Notes: generated by a model from the sequence alone, not told the origin. A stretch of 64,000 bases of DNA from Anaerolineales bacterium (GCA_020060625.1 JAGUZU010000083.1:1-64000); one strand, 5' to 3'; positions 30,918 to 39,908 are shown, counted from the stretch's first letter. Translations and numbers: made by a program.

Positions 30918-32807
30918 ATGAAGCGTTTCTTTTCAAGCGCCTTTTCGCGCGGCTTGTTGTGGCAGTTGATCGGCACGCTGGCGGGAGCCGGTTTGGTCAC
31001 AGGCATTCGCGCGTTGATGGGCTTAAGTGTTACCGATACATTTTTCTTTACCGAACCCGCCTGGGTGCTGGGCGGACTGGTCGGCGCGGTTTCCTATCTC
31101 TTCGGCTCCGGCGTCACCGCCGACTGGGTGAAGTGGGCGCGCGGTATGGATACTCCCGAACATCCTGAAGAACATTTTTCCGGCTGGGAGAAATACATCA
31201 ATGTTTCGCTCGATCACAAGGTAATCGGTATTCAATATACGATCGTGGCTTTGCTGCTGATCTCCATCGGCGGTCTCTTCGCGTTGATCTTCCGCACCGA
31301 GCTCGCCGCTTCCGAACTGCAATTCCTCACCACGGATATGAAATTGTTCGGGCAGAACGGTCCGCAGCTATACAACACGCTGATGTCCCTGCACGGTATG
31401 ATCATGATCGTGTCCATTTTGCTGGGCATTGCGGGCATCATGAACTACGTCGTTCCGCTCCTGCTCGGCGCGCAGGATATGGCATTCCCGCGCCTCAACG
31501 CGTTCTCGTTCTGGATCGCCGTTCCTGCGGCAGTGCTTTTGCTGATGAGCCTCGTCCTCGGCGGCTTCGATACCGGCTGGACGGGGTATCCGCCCCTTTC
31601 CGCCCGCGCTCCCGTTGGGATGCAGATGTTCTTCATGGGCGTGTTTGTGGCGGGCTGGTCGTCCATTTTGGGGGCGCTCAACGTGATTGCAACCGTCCTG
31701 CGGATGCGCGCCAAAGGCATGACTGCCTGGCGCCTGCCGATTTTTGTCTGGGCGTCGGTTGCCACCTCGATCATCGCGTTGACCGCCACCCAGTTGATCG
31801 GTTTGTCCTTCCAATTGGTGATGTTCCAGCGCCTCTTTGGCATGGGCTTCTTTGACCCTGCCAAAGGCGGCAATCCCGTTCTGTTCCAGCATCTGTTCTG
31901 GTTCTATTCGCACCCCGCCGTGTATGTGTTCATTTTGCCCGGTTTGGGCGTGATCTCCGAACTTCTGCCGGTTTTCGTCCGCAAGCCATTGTTCGGCTAC
32001 CGCTGGATCGCCATGTCCTCGCTCGGCATTGCGCTGGTTGGTTTCGTCGTGTGGGCGCATCACATGTTCACTTCCGGCATGAATGAATACCTGCGCGTGC
32101 CGTTCATGTACAGCACCCTGCTCGTGGCTGTGCCAACTGGCGTGAAGTTCTTTTCGTGGGTCGCCACGATCTGGAAGGGCAAGATTTCCACGCCGACGCC
32201 GATGCTGTTCGTTCTGGGCGGCATCGTGGTCTTTCTCATGGGCGGTCTTTCCGGTCCTCCGAACGCGACCGTTTCCACCGACCTGCACCTGCATGATACT
32301 TACTTCATCGTCGGTCACTTCCACGATACCATCTTCGGCGGTTTCGTCTTCCCGTTCTTTGCGGCGATCTATTACTGGTTCCCGAAAGCGACGGGTCGGC
32401 GCATGAACGAGACGCTCGGCAAACTGCACTTCTGGCTGATGACCCCCTCGTTCTTCGTACTGACCTTCGGCATGATGTACATCGGTCTGCTCGGAATGCG
32501 CCGCCGCATCGTGGACTACGATCCCGCTCTGGGCTTCGACACCACGCATCTGATCCTGACAATTGCCGGCTATCTCATTGCCACCTCTGTGCTGGTGTTT
32601 TTCTACAATTTTTTCAACAGCATCAAAAACGGCGAGAAAGCCGACGGCAACGTTTGGAATTCCCGCTCGCCCGAATGGCAGGTTCCTTCCCCGATGCCCA
32701 CGCACAATTACGACCAGGCATTCGAGGTGGTTGGCGAACCCTACGATTACGGTTTGGAAGGCTCGAAATACATCGAATTTTCCACATCTGCAAAGAGCAA
32801 GCATTAA
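30918..32807 (+). CDS. coxA: Cytochrome c oxidase subunit I (heme-copper oxidase, A2-like)
   Basis: The 629-residue protein holds all metal ligands: heme a His in 'LMSLHGMIMI', the helix VI motif 'YSHPAVYVFILPG' with the CuB His-Tyr segment, the CuB pair in 'WAHHMF', and heme ligands in 'LHDTYFIVGHFHD'. The YSHP motif in place of a Glu marks the A2 type D-channel. The K-channel Lys is in 'VPTGVKFFSW'. About 100 residues precede the usual 'DHKVIGIQY' start and carry two extra helices (about 14-34 and 48-66). It reduces oxygen and pumps protons. It follows coxB by 21 bases. Confidence 0.95.
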   Translation: MKRFFSSAFSRGLLWQLIGTLAGAGLVTGIRALMGLSVTDTFFFTEPAWVLGGLVGAVSYLFGSGVTADWVKWARGMDTPEHPEEHFSGWEKYINVSLDHKVIGIQYTIVALLLISIGGLFALIFRTELAASELQFLTTDMKLFGQNGPQLYNTLMSLHGMIMIVSILLGIAGIMNYVVPLLLGAQDMAFPRLNAFSFWIAVPAAVLLLMSLVLGGFDTGWTGYPPLSARAPVGMQMFFMGVFVAGWSSILGALNVIATVLRMRAKGMTAWRLPIFVWASVATSIIALTATQLIGLSFQLVMFQRLFGMGFFDPAKGGNPVLFQHLFWFYSHPAVYVFILPGLGVISELLPVFVRKPLFGYRWIAMSSLGIALVGFVVWAHHMFTSGMNEYLRVPFMYSTLLVAVPTGVKFFSWVATIWKGKISTPTPMLFVLGGIVVFLMGGLSGPPNATVSTDLHLHDTYFIVGHFHDTIFGGFVFPFFAAIYYWFPKATGRRMNETLGKLHFWLMTPSFFVLTFGMMYIGLLGMRRRIVDYDPALGFDTTHLILTIAGYLIATSVLVFFYNFFNSIKNGEKADGNVWNSRSPEWQVPSPMPTHNYDQAFEVVGEPYDYGLEGSKYIEFSTSAKSKH

Positions 32808-32828
32808 TAAAAGGGGAGGAGCTTATTC

Positions 32829-33611
32829 ATGTCACACACACAAGATAAAACTTCCGCTCTCGGTCAGGGCGTGTTGATCTTCGTCTACCTCGCCGCCCTG
32901 ACTGTTTTGGAGTATTTCGTTGCAGTCACATTCAATGCGGTATCCATCCTCGTTGTTGTGGCAGTCGTCAAGGCTGCGCTGGTCATGTATTATTACATGC
33001 ACATCTACAAACTCAACAGCAGCGACGGCGACGACCACAATTCCTACCAATATAAGACGGGGACGAATCGCATCGGCTTATGGCTGTTCCTGCTTTCTGA
33101 TTCCTTTGTCTTCGCCGGTTTGATGGTGATGCGCGCCAACCTGCTGGGACTTACCCGCCCGCATCTCAACCAACTGCTTGGGCTGGCGGTGACGTCCGTC
33201 CTGCTCATTTCGTCCTTTTTCATGAACCGCGGCGAGACCGCCATGGCGTACGGCGATAAGAAAGCCTTCATGAACAACACCCTTATCACCTTTGTGCTGG
33301 GACTGGGCTTTTTAATCGGCGTGGTCTTCGTCGAGTGGCCGCTGGCGGCTCACGAGGGGCTGACTGCCAGTTTTGGCAACCCGGCTTCAGGTCCGATGGG
33401 AGGCGTGTTCTATATGATGACCGGAATGCACGCATTCCATGTCCTAACCGGACTCATCTTCCTCCTCATCGTCTGGAATAATGCCCGCAAGGGTGTGTAC
33501 ACTGCCGAGAAACATTGGGGCGTGGAAGCCGCCGCGGTCTACTGGCATTTCGTGGATTTGGTGTGGATATTCTTCTACCCTGCGTTGTATTTGATCGGCA
33601 AGGCTGTATAA
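32829..33611 (+). CDS. Fused cytochrome c oxidase subunits IV and III
   Basis: The 260-residue protein starts at 32829 behind GGGGAGGAG. Residues 12-62 have two helices ending in 'VVKAALVMYYYMHIYKL', which is the pattern of the small subunit IV (CtaF/CyoD). Residues 75-260 are subunit III: 'RIGLWLFLLSDSFVFAGL', 'GVFYMMTGMHAFHVLTGLIFLLIVW' with conserved H-x-x-H, and 'WGVEAAAVYWHFVDLVWIFFYP'. Joining IV and III into one chain is unusual to my knowledge. It ends the oxidase structural operon, just before a terminator. Confidence 0.88.
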   Translation: MSHTQDKTSALGQGVLIFVYLAALTVLEYFVAVTFNAVSILVVVAVVKAALVMYYYMHIYKLNSSDGDDHNSYQYKTGTNRIGLWLFLLSDSFVFAGLMVMRANLLGLTRPHLNQLLGLAVTSVLLISSFFMNRGETAMAYGDKKAFMNNTLITFVLGLGFLIGVVFVEWPLAAHEGLTASFGNPASGPMGGVFYMMTGMHAFHVLTGLIFLLIVWNNARKGVYTAEKHWGVEAAAVYWHFVDLVWIFFYPALYLIGKAV

Positions 33612-33618
33612 CAAACGA

Positions 33619-33651
33619 AAATCCGCCGCCGAAAAAGCGGCGGATTTTTTA
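33619..33651 (+). terminator. Intrinsic terminator after the oxidase genes
   Basis: ATCCGCCGC (33621-33629) pairs with GCGGCGGAT (33637-33645), followed by TTTTT. An A-tract precedes the stem, so it can also work from the other strand. Confidence 0.92.
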
Positions 33652-33726
33652 TTGGCGCTTAATCAAGGTTTGGTATAAATGCAGGCAATCGTGCCGGTTT
33701 GAAAATCTCATTGGAGTATCTCTTGA

Positions 33727-34332
33727 ATGGATAGAAAAATAATCGTGGTGGGGGTGGTTTCTTTTGTTGTTGTTGCGCTTGCCGCCTTCCTGACGATCTT
33801 CTTCGCAAAGCCCGCAAGTTTTCGGGGCACAATGTATGCCGAACCTTACCCGCCTGCGCCCGATTTTTCCCTGACCATGGCAAATGGGGAGACGTATCGC
33901 CTTGGCGAAGATGATGGAAAGATCACCCTGCTTTTCTTTGGATACACCTATTGTCCCGATGTCTGCCCGACCACGCTGGCGGAGTTGAAACTTGCAATGG
34001 ACCTCCTGAGAAACGACGCCGACCGGGTTCAGGTCGTTTTTATTTCTGTCGACCCGGAGCGGGATACGACGAAAAAAGTTCAAGAGTATGTCCAGCGTTT
34101 CAACCCGAATTTCATCGGGCTGAGTGGATCGCTTGAAGAACTCGAACCCGTTTGGAACGGATACGGGGTGTACCGGGAAGTTGTGGAAGGCACATCGGAA
34201 AGCAATTACATCATCAACCACACCGCCCGCGTCACCCTCGTGGATCAAAACGGGAACATGCGCCTGACCTATGGCTTCCAGACCCCTCCCGAAGACATCG
34301 CGCGCGATATTGAAATTCTCCTCAAACAATAG
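33727..34332 (+). CDS. SCO1/SenC copper chaperone
   Basis: The 201-residue protein has an N-terminal anchor (6-27) and a thioredoxin-like domain with 'LLFFGYTYCPDVCPTTL' (C-x3-C copper ligands near 79-83) and the third ligand His in 'NYIINHTARVTLVD'. It delivers copper to the CuA site of coxB outside the membrane. It begins the assembly-factor group after the oxidase terminator; GGAG precedes the ATG. Confidence 0.94.
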   Translation: MDRKIIVVGVVSFVVVALAAFLTIFFAKPASFRGTMYAEPYPPAPDFSLTMANGETYRLGEDDGKITLLFFGYTYCPDVCPTTLAELKLAMDLLRNDADRVQVVFISVDPERDTTKKVQEYVQRFNPNFIGLSGSLEELEPVWNGYGVYREVVEGTSESNYIINHTARVTLVDQNGNMRLTYGFQTPPEDIARDIEILLKQ

Positions 34333-34334
34333 AC

Positions 34335-34823
34335 ATGCCAAACACGCTCATTAAACGAATCGCGCTTTCCATGGTGATCGGCTTGCTGGCGGGACTTCTG
34401 CTCAGCGAAGTCACCTTTAAATTTCTAGGGCGAACCGCGCGCGAGCCTCAGACCATTTCAATGACCATTCCAAGCGGCACATCCGAACTCGTGGCGCGCG
34501 GCGAACAGCCGCCAACCCTGCCGAAGGACATGAACTTTGTCGTTGGCGATGTTCTGTCGATCGAAAACGAAGACACTGTGGATCATCAACTCGGTCCGCT
34601 TTGGATACCGGCGGGCGCCGCCGGTCAACTTGTGCTGGGTCAGCCGGAAAGCCTCGCGTATGAATGTTCGTTTCAGGTCGGCAATTATATCGGGTTGGAT
34701 GTTTACGAGCCGCTTACTTTATGGACGCGCGTCTATGGCGTCCTTTTCGCCGGCATTCCAATGGGCATTTTGATCGCCCTGTACTCCTCGCTCATCCCTG
34801 CAAAGAACAGCGCGAAAAAATGA
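34335..34823 (+). CDS. Membrane-anchored cupredoxin-like protein
   Basis: The 162-residue protein starts two bases after the SCO gene. It has helices at about 8-27 and 132-152 with a beta-rich domain between. 'NFVVGDVLSIENEDTVDHQLGPLWIPAG' and 'ESLAYECSFQVGNYIGLDV' fit the cupredoxin layout with a His (VDHQLG) and a Cys (YECSF), though the second His and Met of a blue-copper site are not obvious. Flanked by SCO and SURF1, it is probably an oxidase assembly factor for copper or CuA. The ATGA overlap couples it to SURF1. Confidence 0.6.
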   Translation: MPNTLIKRIALSMVIGLLAGLLLSEVTFKFLGRTAREPQTISMTIPSGTSELVARGEQPPTLPKDMNFVVGDVLSIENEDTVDHQLGPLWIPAGAAGQLVLGQPESLAYECSFQVGNYIGLDVYEPLTLWTRVYGVLFAGIPMGILIALYSSLIPAKNSAKK

Positions 34824-35536
34824 TCGTAAAAAAAATGTTCAGCCGTAAATGGCTGTTGACCACTCTGCTGGTATTCCTCGGCGCGGCGGTTTGCATCCGC
34901 CTCGGCATTTGGCAGTTGGATCGTCTTGAGAGTCGCCGCGCGTTCAACACGCAAGTCGAGACCATGCGGGCGGCGACTCTGCTCGATCTGAACGACGGCG
35001 TTCCTGAGAACATTGCTTCGATGGAATGGCGCGCCGTGACGGTAACAGGGGAATATGACTTTGCGAATCAAGTTGCGATTCGGAATCAATACAACGGCGA
35101 TCAATACGGATATCATCTCATCACGCCGCTTCGCTTCGACGGGACGGTTGTTCTGGTGAACCGGGGCTGGGTCCCCGCTGACGCCGATTGGAGCGGCTTC
35201 GACGAACCGGGGCGGGTCACGGTAACGGGGCAGATTCGGCTCGGGCGGGGCAAACCAGCCATCGGCGGGGTGGCGGATGCGCTGCCTGGAGATGGCGAAA
35301 AACTTGAAGTGTGGAATAATCTGGATGTGGAGAAAATGTCCGCCCAGTTTCCTTATCCAATTCTGGGTGTGTTCATTCAGCCGAATGCGCTTGCTGGCGA
35401 TGCCGCGCCGCCCATTCCATACCAGCCCGAAATCGAATTGACCGAAGGCTCGCATTTCGGGTATGCTTTGCAGTGGTTTACGTTTGCCGCTATTTTGTTT
35501 GCAGGGTATCCATTTTATTTGCGAAAGCAGGATTGA
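34820..35536 (+). CDS. SURF1-family oxidase assembly protein
   Basis: The 238-residue protein starts at 34820, overlapping the previous stop. It has N- and C-terminal helices (about 10-30 and 215-235), 'LGIWQLDRLESRRAFN' (the G-x-W-Q-x-x-R-x-x-x-K/R motif), 'VTGEYDFANQVAIRNQ', 'GYHLITPLRFDGTVVLVNRGWVP' and 'HFGYALQWFTFA', all SURF1 family marks. It aids heme a insertion into subunit I. Confidence 0.92.
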   Translation: MIVKKMFSRKWLLTTLLVFLGAAVCIRLGIWQLDRLESRRAFNTQVETMRAATLLDLNDGVPENIASMEWRAVTVTGEYDFANQVAIRNQYNGDQYGYHLITPLRFDGTVVLVNRGWVPADADWSGFDEPGRVTVTGQIRLGRGKPAIGGVADALPGDGEKLEVWNNLDVEKMSAQFPYPILGVFIQPNALAGDAAPPIPYQPEIELTEGSHFGYALQWFTFAAILFAGYPFYLRKQD

Positions 35537-35544
35537 TAAAGAAC

Positions 35545-36861
35545 ATGAAGTATTCCCTTCGTTCTTCGTTTGCGCGCCTTACATTGGGATTGCTGGTATC
35601 CGTATTTCTGATAACCGTTCTTGGGCGGATCGTCACGGTAACGGGCGCATGGGCGTTTTGCATCGGCTGGCCGCTTTGTGTTCCCTCGGAACCGTTGGGA
35701 TATTTGAAACTTGCCCACCTGTTGTTTGTCGGCGTTGCGTCCGTTCTGATGGTGTTGGTTTGGAGAAAGGCGTGGCGCGAACAACGCGATCATAATCTCA
35801 TTCTCCCGCTCGCCACAGTGACGGGCGTTTTGTTTTTCGGTCAGGCGCTTGTCGGCGCAATCGAAGTGACGCGCGCTTATCCTTTGCATTTGGTTGTTCT
35901 TCACGCGTTGACGGCGGTGGCGTTGTGGATTTCGCTTGGCGTTTTGGTCTTTGCTTCGGGCGCGCTGGCGAAAGACAAGTCTGAAGTCATCGTGTTCGAT
36001 TTTCGACAGCGTACGAAGGATTTCTTTATCCTCTCCAAGCCGTTGATTGTGGCGCTGCTTTTGGTTACCACGTATGGCGGATTGGTGGCAGGAAGCGGGG
36101 CTTGGCCCCCCGCATCCCTGACTTTTTGGACGTTGTTCGGCGGCGCATTGGCGGCGGCAGGGTCGAGCGCGCTGAATCAATACATCGACCGCGAACTGGA
36201 CAAGAACATGCAGCGCACGTCCAAGCGCCCGCTTGCCGATGGACGCTTGACCTCGGCAGAGGGTCTCTCCTATGGGCTGGCGTTATGCCTTGTCAGTTAT
36301 TATGTGCTGGCGGGGTTTGTGAACCTGCTGGCGGCGCTTCTTTCGCTAGCCGGTATTTTTTATTACGTGATCTTTTACAGCGTGTGGCTGAAGAAGGCGA
36401 CGGTGCAAAACATCGTGATCGGGGGCGGCGCGGGGGCGATCCCGCCGATGGTGGGGTGGGCGGCGGCGACGGGCGAACTCGGTCTCGCAGCATGGATACT
36501 CTTTGGAATCGTCTTCATGTGGACGCCGCCGCATTTCTGGGCGCTGGCGATTGTCCGCAAGAAGGATTATGAGAAGGCGGGCGTGCCGATGATGCCGGTG
36601 ATATATGGCGAGGAAAAGACACGCAGGCAAATATTGATCTACACGGTGGAGCTGATTGCCGTAACTTTGTTACTTCCCATTTTCAATCTGGCGGGTACGG
36701 TTTATTTGATCTCCGCTCTTGTGCTGGGCGGACTGCTCTTATATGCCGCGTGGCGGGTCTGGAAAGTTGGAGGCAACAAGGCGGCGTGGACAATGTACCG
36801 CTGGTCGAGCATGTACCTGGCGTTCATCTTTCTGGCGATTATGATTGATGCGGTGGTATAG
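35545..36861 (+). CDS. Heme A synthase half / protoheme IX farnesyltransferase fusion
   Basis: The 438-residue protein starts at the ATG at 35545. Residues 10-150 have four helices like half of a CtaA: 'RIVTVTGAWAFCIGWPLC' holds a cysteine pair (C-x5-C), and histidines occur in 'YLKLAHLLFVG' and 'LVVLHALTAVAL'. Where CtaA has E-x-x-H-R before the second helix, the sequence here is K-L-A-H-L, so the essential Glu and Arg are absent. Residues 160-438 are CtaB: 'LSKPLIVALLLVTTYGGL' and 'NQYIDRELDKNMQRTSKRPL' (Asp-rich prenyl site). It would make heme O, and perhaps heme A with another half. The oxidase group ends here. Confidence 0.85.
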   Translation: MKYSLRSSFARLTLGLLVSVFLITVLGRIVTVTGAWAFCIGWPLCVPSEPLGYLKLAHLLFVGVASVLMVLVWRKAWREQRDHNLILPLATVTGVLFFGQALVGAIEVTRAYPLHLVVLHALTAVALWISLGVLVFASGALAKDKSEVIVFDFRQRTKDFFILSKPLIVALLLVTTYGGLVAGSGAWPPASLTFWTLFGGALAAAGSSALNQYIDRELDKNMQRTSKRPLADGRLTSAEGLSYGLALCLVSYYVLAGFVNLLAALLSLAGIFYYVIFYSVWLKKATVQNIVIGGGAGAIPPMVGWAAATGELGLAAWILFGIVFMWTPPHFWALAIVRKKDYEKAGVPMMPVIYGEEKTRRQILIYTVELIAVTLLLPIFNLAGTVYLISALVLGGLLLYAAWRVWKVGGNKAAWTMYRWSSMYLAFIFLAIMIDAVV

Positions 36862-36869
36862 GGCGCGAA

Positions 36870-38366
36870 TCAGGGTTGAACATACAAATATATCCTGAGA
36901 TCGTCCAGGGGGTGCGATTGCTGAAGGATAAAATTTTCATCCAGATATTCCAGATGCGGATGAGTTTTATAGCCTTGCGCCGTATATTCTATGATAGAGT
37001 TTTGGTAGATGATGAACCATAACCGGGGTGCGGCAGCGGAAGCTTCTTCTATATCCTTGAATTCACGCACGTTGAGAATTTCTCGCGTTGCCGGGGCGAG
37101 GGTATCCACGTTGCTGCCGGGTGGATCAATGATGAAGCCTTGGGGAAGGATGGGTGCGAAATACAGCATGGGGAGATAGGATAGTTTTGTGGAGTGAATG
37201 ACCATATCCCCCGGTTGCAGACCGTCTTCAATGGACGTGAATAATTCGCGATGCGGCACATAGGGAAACCCCTTGTACGTGACGTGCTGATGTATTCCTA
37301 TGGATGCGCTGGCGACGATGAAAACCGCCATCATTCCCTGGATAAAACGCGGGGCTTTGGTTTGCGTCAACGCCCATGCCAGCCAGATGCAAAATATGGC
37401 ATGGGAGGGGAGAAGCGCGCGTTCGATGTACACCGGAACGAATTGGGAGATGGCCCACAGAAGAAGCGGAGGCGCGAATGCGAGGTATGCCAGCCAGATG
37501 CCCCGATGTGCGCCCGGATGCATGTTTTTCCATGCAAGGAAGGTCTGAAAGGCTGCCAGGGTGATTGTCAGGGCAGCAAAGAGCAATCCCGGCAAAAGTA
37601 TTGTGTCAGGAAGGGGCAAATGAGGGAGATATATAAGAATGAGCGTAAAGAATTTCTCCATGCCCGGGCGTTCCACCCAATAGTGGGTGGAGACTTTCGA
37701 GAATTGGGCGGGCAGGTGAATCAGCCAGGGAAGATAAAGGATAATGGCGGCGAGTCCAGCCAGAATTAAGGAGCGAAGCGTTTTCCAGTTCCTTTGAAAT
37801 AGTGGAGTAAGGGCGAGTGGGACGAGATAGATTGCAGCAAGGTTGTGCGTGTACTGTGCGAACGCGCCGGCAACTGCGAACGCGATCCACCACTTCCAAT
37901 TTCCCCTGCGGGCGCGCAGGAAGGAAAAGGTTGTCAGCATCAACCACATGGATAGCAGGGCATACATCCGTATTTCTTGTGCGAAATGAACTTGAAACGG
38001 AAGAATGGAGAATAAGCTGGCAGCAACAACTGCAGTAATCCTGTTGAAAAGATGTAATGTGATTTGATAAACCAAGAAGAACGATATTAAGCTGGCAAAT
38101 ACTGATAACATGCGCGCCGCTGGGGCAGCGCGCCCAAAAACTTCCATCCATCCCCAAAGGGCGGTGTAATATCCCAACGGATGAATATCTGCAGTGCCTG
38201 TCTCAGTCTGACTCAAAGTGCCATATAGCATATCCCCCAGCCCTTTTTCAGCAAATAGGATCGAAAATGCTTCGTCGTACCAAATGGGGCGGGAGAATAT
38301 TCCCGTCATTCGTAAAACCAGAACGATGGAAAGAATAAGGATGAGTTTTGTTGTTTGAGATTTCAT
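36870..38366 (-). CDS. Membrane glycosyltransferase-like protein (GT39/ArnT-like)
   Basis: The 498-residue protein starts at the ATG at 38366; a TTG lies two codons further up. About eleven helices are preceded by 'RPIWYDEAFSILFAEKG', with the D-E acidic pair in the first loop as in PMT-type transferases (GT39), and 'ADIHPLGYYTALWGWMEVFG' in the next. The C-terminal soluble tail is short. It should use a polyprenyl-phosphate-linked sugar outside the membrane. It follows another GT-C-like gene, from which it is 11 bases away, so the two are co-transcribed. Confidence 0.75.
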   Translation of the reverse strand: MKSQTTKLILILSIVLVLRMTGIFSRPIWYDEAFSILFAEKGLGDMLYGTLSQTETGTADIHPLGYYTALWGWMEVFGRAAPAARMLSVFASLISFFLVYQITLHLFNRITAVVAASLFSILPFQVHFAQEIRMYALLSMWLMLTTFSFLRARRGNWKWWIAFAVAGAFAQYTHNLAAIYLVPLALTPLFQRNWKTLRSLILAGLAAIILYLPWLIHLPAQFSKVSTHYWVERPGMEKFFTLILIYLPHLPLPDTILLPGLLFAALTITLAAFQTFLAWKNMHPGAHRGIWLAYLAFAPPLLLWAISQFVPVYIERALLPSHAIFCIWLAWALTQTKAPRFIQGMMAVFIVASASIGIHQHVTYKGFPYVPHRELFTSIEDGLQPGDMVIHSTKLSYLPMLYFAPILPQGFIIDPPGSNVDTLAPATREILNVREFKDIEEASAAAPRLWFIIYQNSIIEYTAQGYKTHPHLEYLDENFILQQSHPLDDLRIYLYVQP

Positions 38367-38377
38367 TTTCAAGAAGG

Positions 38378-39829
38378 TTATTTTCGCAAAATGGCGGCTG
38401 TTTCATCCTGATAAAGAATTTCCCAATCGAGGGCGGTTGCAAGCGGCGAATCGTTCGAGACGATCACCCAGTCTATCTCATATTCCTTCATCTTTGCTTC
38501 CCAGCCATTTCTTGCGTTGACGATTTGGCTGTAATCCCGCGTCAGCGACTCGCCGTAGAAATCCGTCTGGCTGTCCATAAAAACCAGGTGGCGGGACCAA
38601 AGCCGGTGGAGCAGATAACCGCCCCAGTTGAACTCGTTGAACATGTTTCCCGTTTGCGGGTTGTCCTCCAGCCATTGGACGGCTGCAACAGGGAAAACAT
38701 GCGGGTTGAATTCATTGAAAGAGGAACCCGTCTGTATGTGGTAATTGAAAAACAGGACGACTGCCGCAAATACCCCTGTGACCGCCCATACGGAACCCCA
38801 AAGCGAGCGGTTGATCTCATCGAATCGCGCTTCGACTCGTCTCCATGCCTGCGCCTTGTCTGGGAGGTTTCCGGCAGGGACGGCGAGAACGGGCACAGAG
38901 GCGATTGCAAACAGGGAAATATTTCTTGCCATCAGCAGGCTGAGGCTCGCAAACCCTGCCAGCAAAAAGATGTGACTGGCGGGCAAACGGAAACGGTTCA
39001 GGATAATGAGGAGCAGGGAGAGAAGCAACAGCAATAAAAAAGGAAGCATTTCCGACCGCTGAAAATCGGGCGGCATGGTTTCAGTAGTTTGGCTTAGGAT
39101 GTAAACGCTTGAATTCCCAAATAATGCCTGCCAGCTGCCCCAGCCGTCCGGCGTGATAAAGGAGGCGAATAGTGAAAGCGTTCCGGCAATAAAAAGCGTT
39201 TTCCCCATCTCCGGGGTTGCCAAATCCTTTCTTAACCAGCGTTCCACAACCCAACCGCTGAAATAAGCCGCCCAAGCCAGTAACCCGAAGATAAACCCGC
39301 CGTGCAGGTTTGCCCACAAAAGCATGAGCAGGGGAATCTGCCAAAACGGAATGTTTTCCCCCTCTCGAACCTTTTCCAACTTTTCGAGCCAGATTGCCAG
39401 CAGTAGAAATGTGACAACATGCGGACGTGGCAGCCAGTGGACGCTTCCTGCGGCGGCGGACAGAATCGCCAGAACGAGCGCTGTTACAGGCAGGCGGCTT
39501 CTCCGCGCTGCTTCAATGTACACAAGGGTAAAAGCGCCTGCAATGACCAGCGACGTCAGAAGTATGACCCCGTCCAAACCTAAAAAGCGATGTGACGCTG
39601 CGAAGAAAACCTGTGAAAGCCATTCGTAAGGCGGACGCGATTCGCCGCTTTTCGTGTGGGAAAAGATGTCGGTTGTTGGAATCCTGTATTCGGTGAGGAT
39701 ATATTCGCCCACGGTCAGGTGACGCCCCAGGTCGCTGTCGATGCTGAGCATTTGGCTGCCGAGCAGCAAAGCCCCGCAGAAAACGGACAAAAAGAAAATA
39801 TCTTGAAAGCGGGGAAGCAAATATTTCAT
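38378..39829 (-). CDS. Multi-spanning membrane protein, GT-C-like
   Basis: A 483-residue protein with about ten helices. 'SIDSDLGRHLTVGEYILTEYRIPTTDIFSHT' after helix 1 has the D-x-D/D-x-G-R-H-x-x-x-G pattern of the oligosaccharyltransferase-like class found widely in environmental bacteria. 'YEWLSQVFFAASHRFLGLDG' follows. The soluble C-terminus (about 370-483) has 'NMFNEFNWGGYLLHRLW' and 'DWVIVSNDSPLATAL'. I assign no donor or acceptor. A -10-like TAAAAT stands seven bases before the ATG at 39829. Confidence 0.65.
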   Translation of the reverse strand: MKYLLPRFQDIFFLSVFCGALLLGSQMLSIDSDLGRHLTVGEYILTEYRIPTTDIFSHTKSGESRPPYEWLSQVFFAASHRFLGLDGVILLTSLVIAGAFTLVYIEAARRSRLPVTALVLAILSAAAGSVHWLPRPHVVTFLLLAIWLEKLEKVREGENIPFWQIPLLMLLWANLHGGFIFGLLAWAAYFSGWVVERWLRKDLATPEMGKTLFIAGTLSLFASFITPDGWGSWQALFGNSSVYILSQTTETMPPDFQRSEMLPFLLLLLLSLLLIILNRFRLPASHIFLLAGFASLSLLMARNISLFAIASVPVLAVPAGNLPDKAQAWRRVEARFDEINRSLWGSVWAVTGVFAAVVLFFNYHIQTGSSFNEFNPHVFPVAAVQWLEDNPQTGNMFNEFNWGGYLLHRLWSRHLVFMDSQTDFYGESLTRDYSQIVNARNGWEAKMKEYEIDWVIVSNDSPLATALDWEILYQDETAAILRK

Positions 39830-39842
39830 CCGCCTGATTTTA
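39827..39842 (-). promoter_or_regulatory. -10 box seven bases before the 39829 start (leaderless candidate)
   Basis: On the minus strand TAAAAT (39842-39837) is followed by CAGGCGG and the ATG at 39829. The purine run touches the ATG and is too close to work as a ribosome binding site, so the arrangement again suits a leaderless message. Confidence 0.45.
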
Positions 39843-39848
39843 ACATGC

Positions 39849-39880
39849 GCAAGGGCGATCCTCTACAGGATCGCCCTTGC
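39849..39880 (-). terminator. Perfect 13-bp hairpin after rpoD
   Basis: GCAAGGGCGATCC (39849-39861) pairs exactly with 39868-39880 with a six-base loop. It lies 29 bases after the rpoD stop. No U-tract follows on the minus strand, so it may stop transcription poorly or protect the 3' end. Confidence 0.55.
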
Positions 39881-39908
39881 AAATTGGTTATTGCAAATGG
39901 TCCGGCTT

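Noticed and set aside
31368-32804. Long minus-strand frame opposite coxA (478 codons)
   Set aside because: The His/Glu/Arg-rich product is the mirror of a membrane protein gene and has no domain of its own.
39849-39880. Hairpin after rpoD as an attenuator of the next gene
   Set aside because: It has no U-tract and no alternative pairing partner; a simple 3'-end hairpin is enough.
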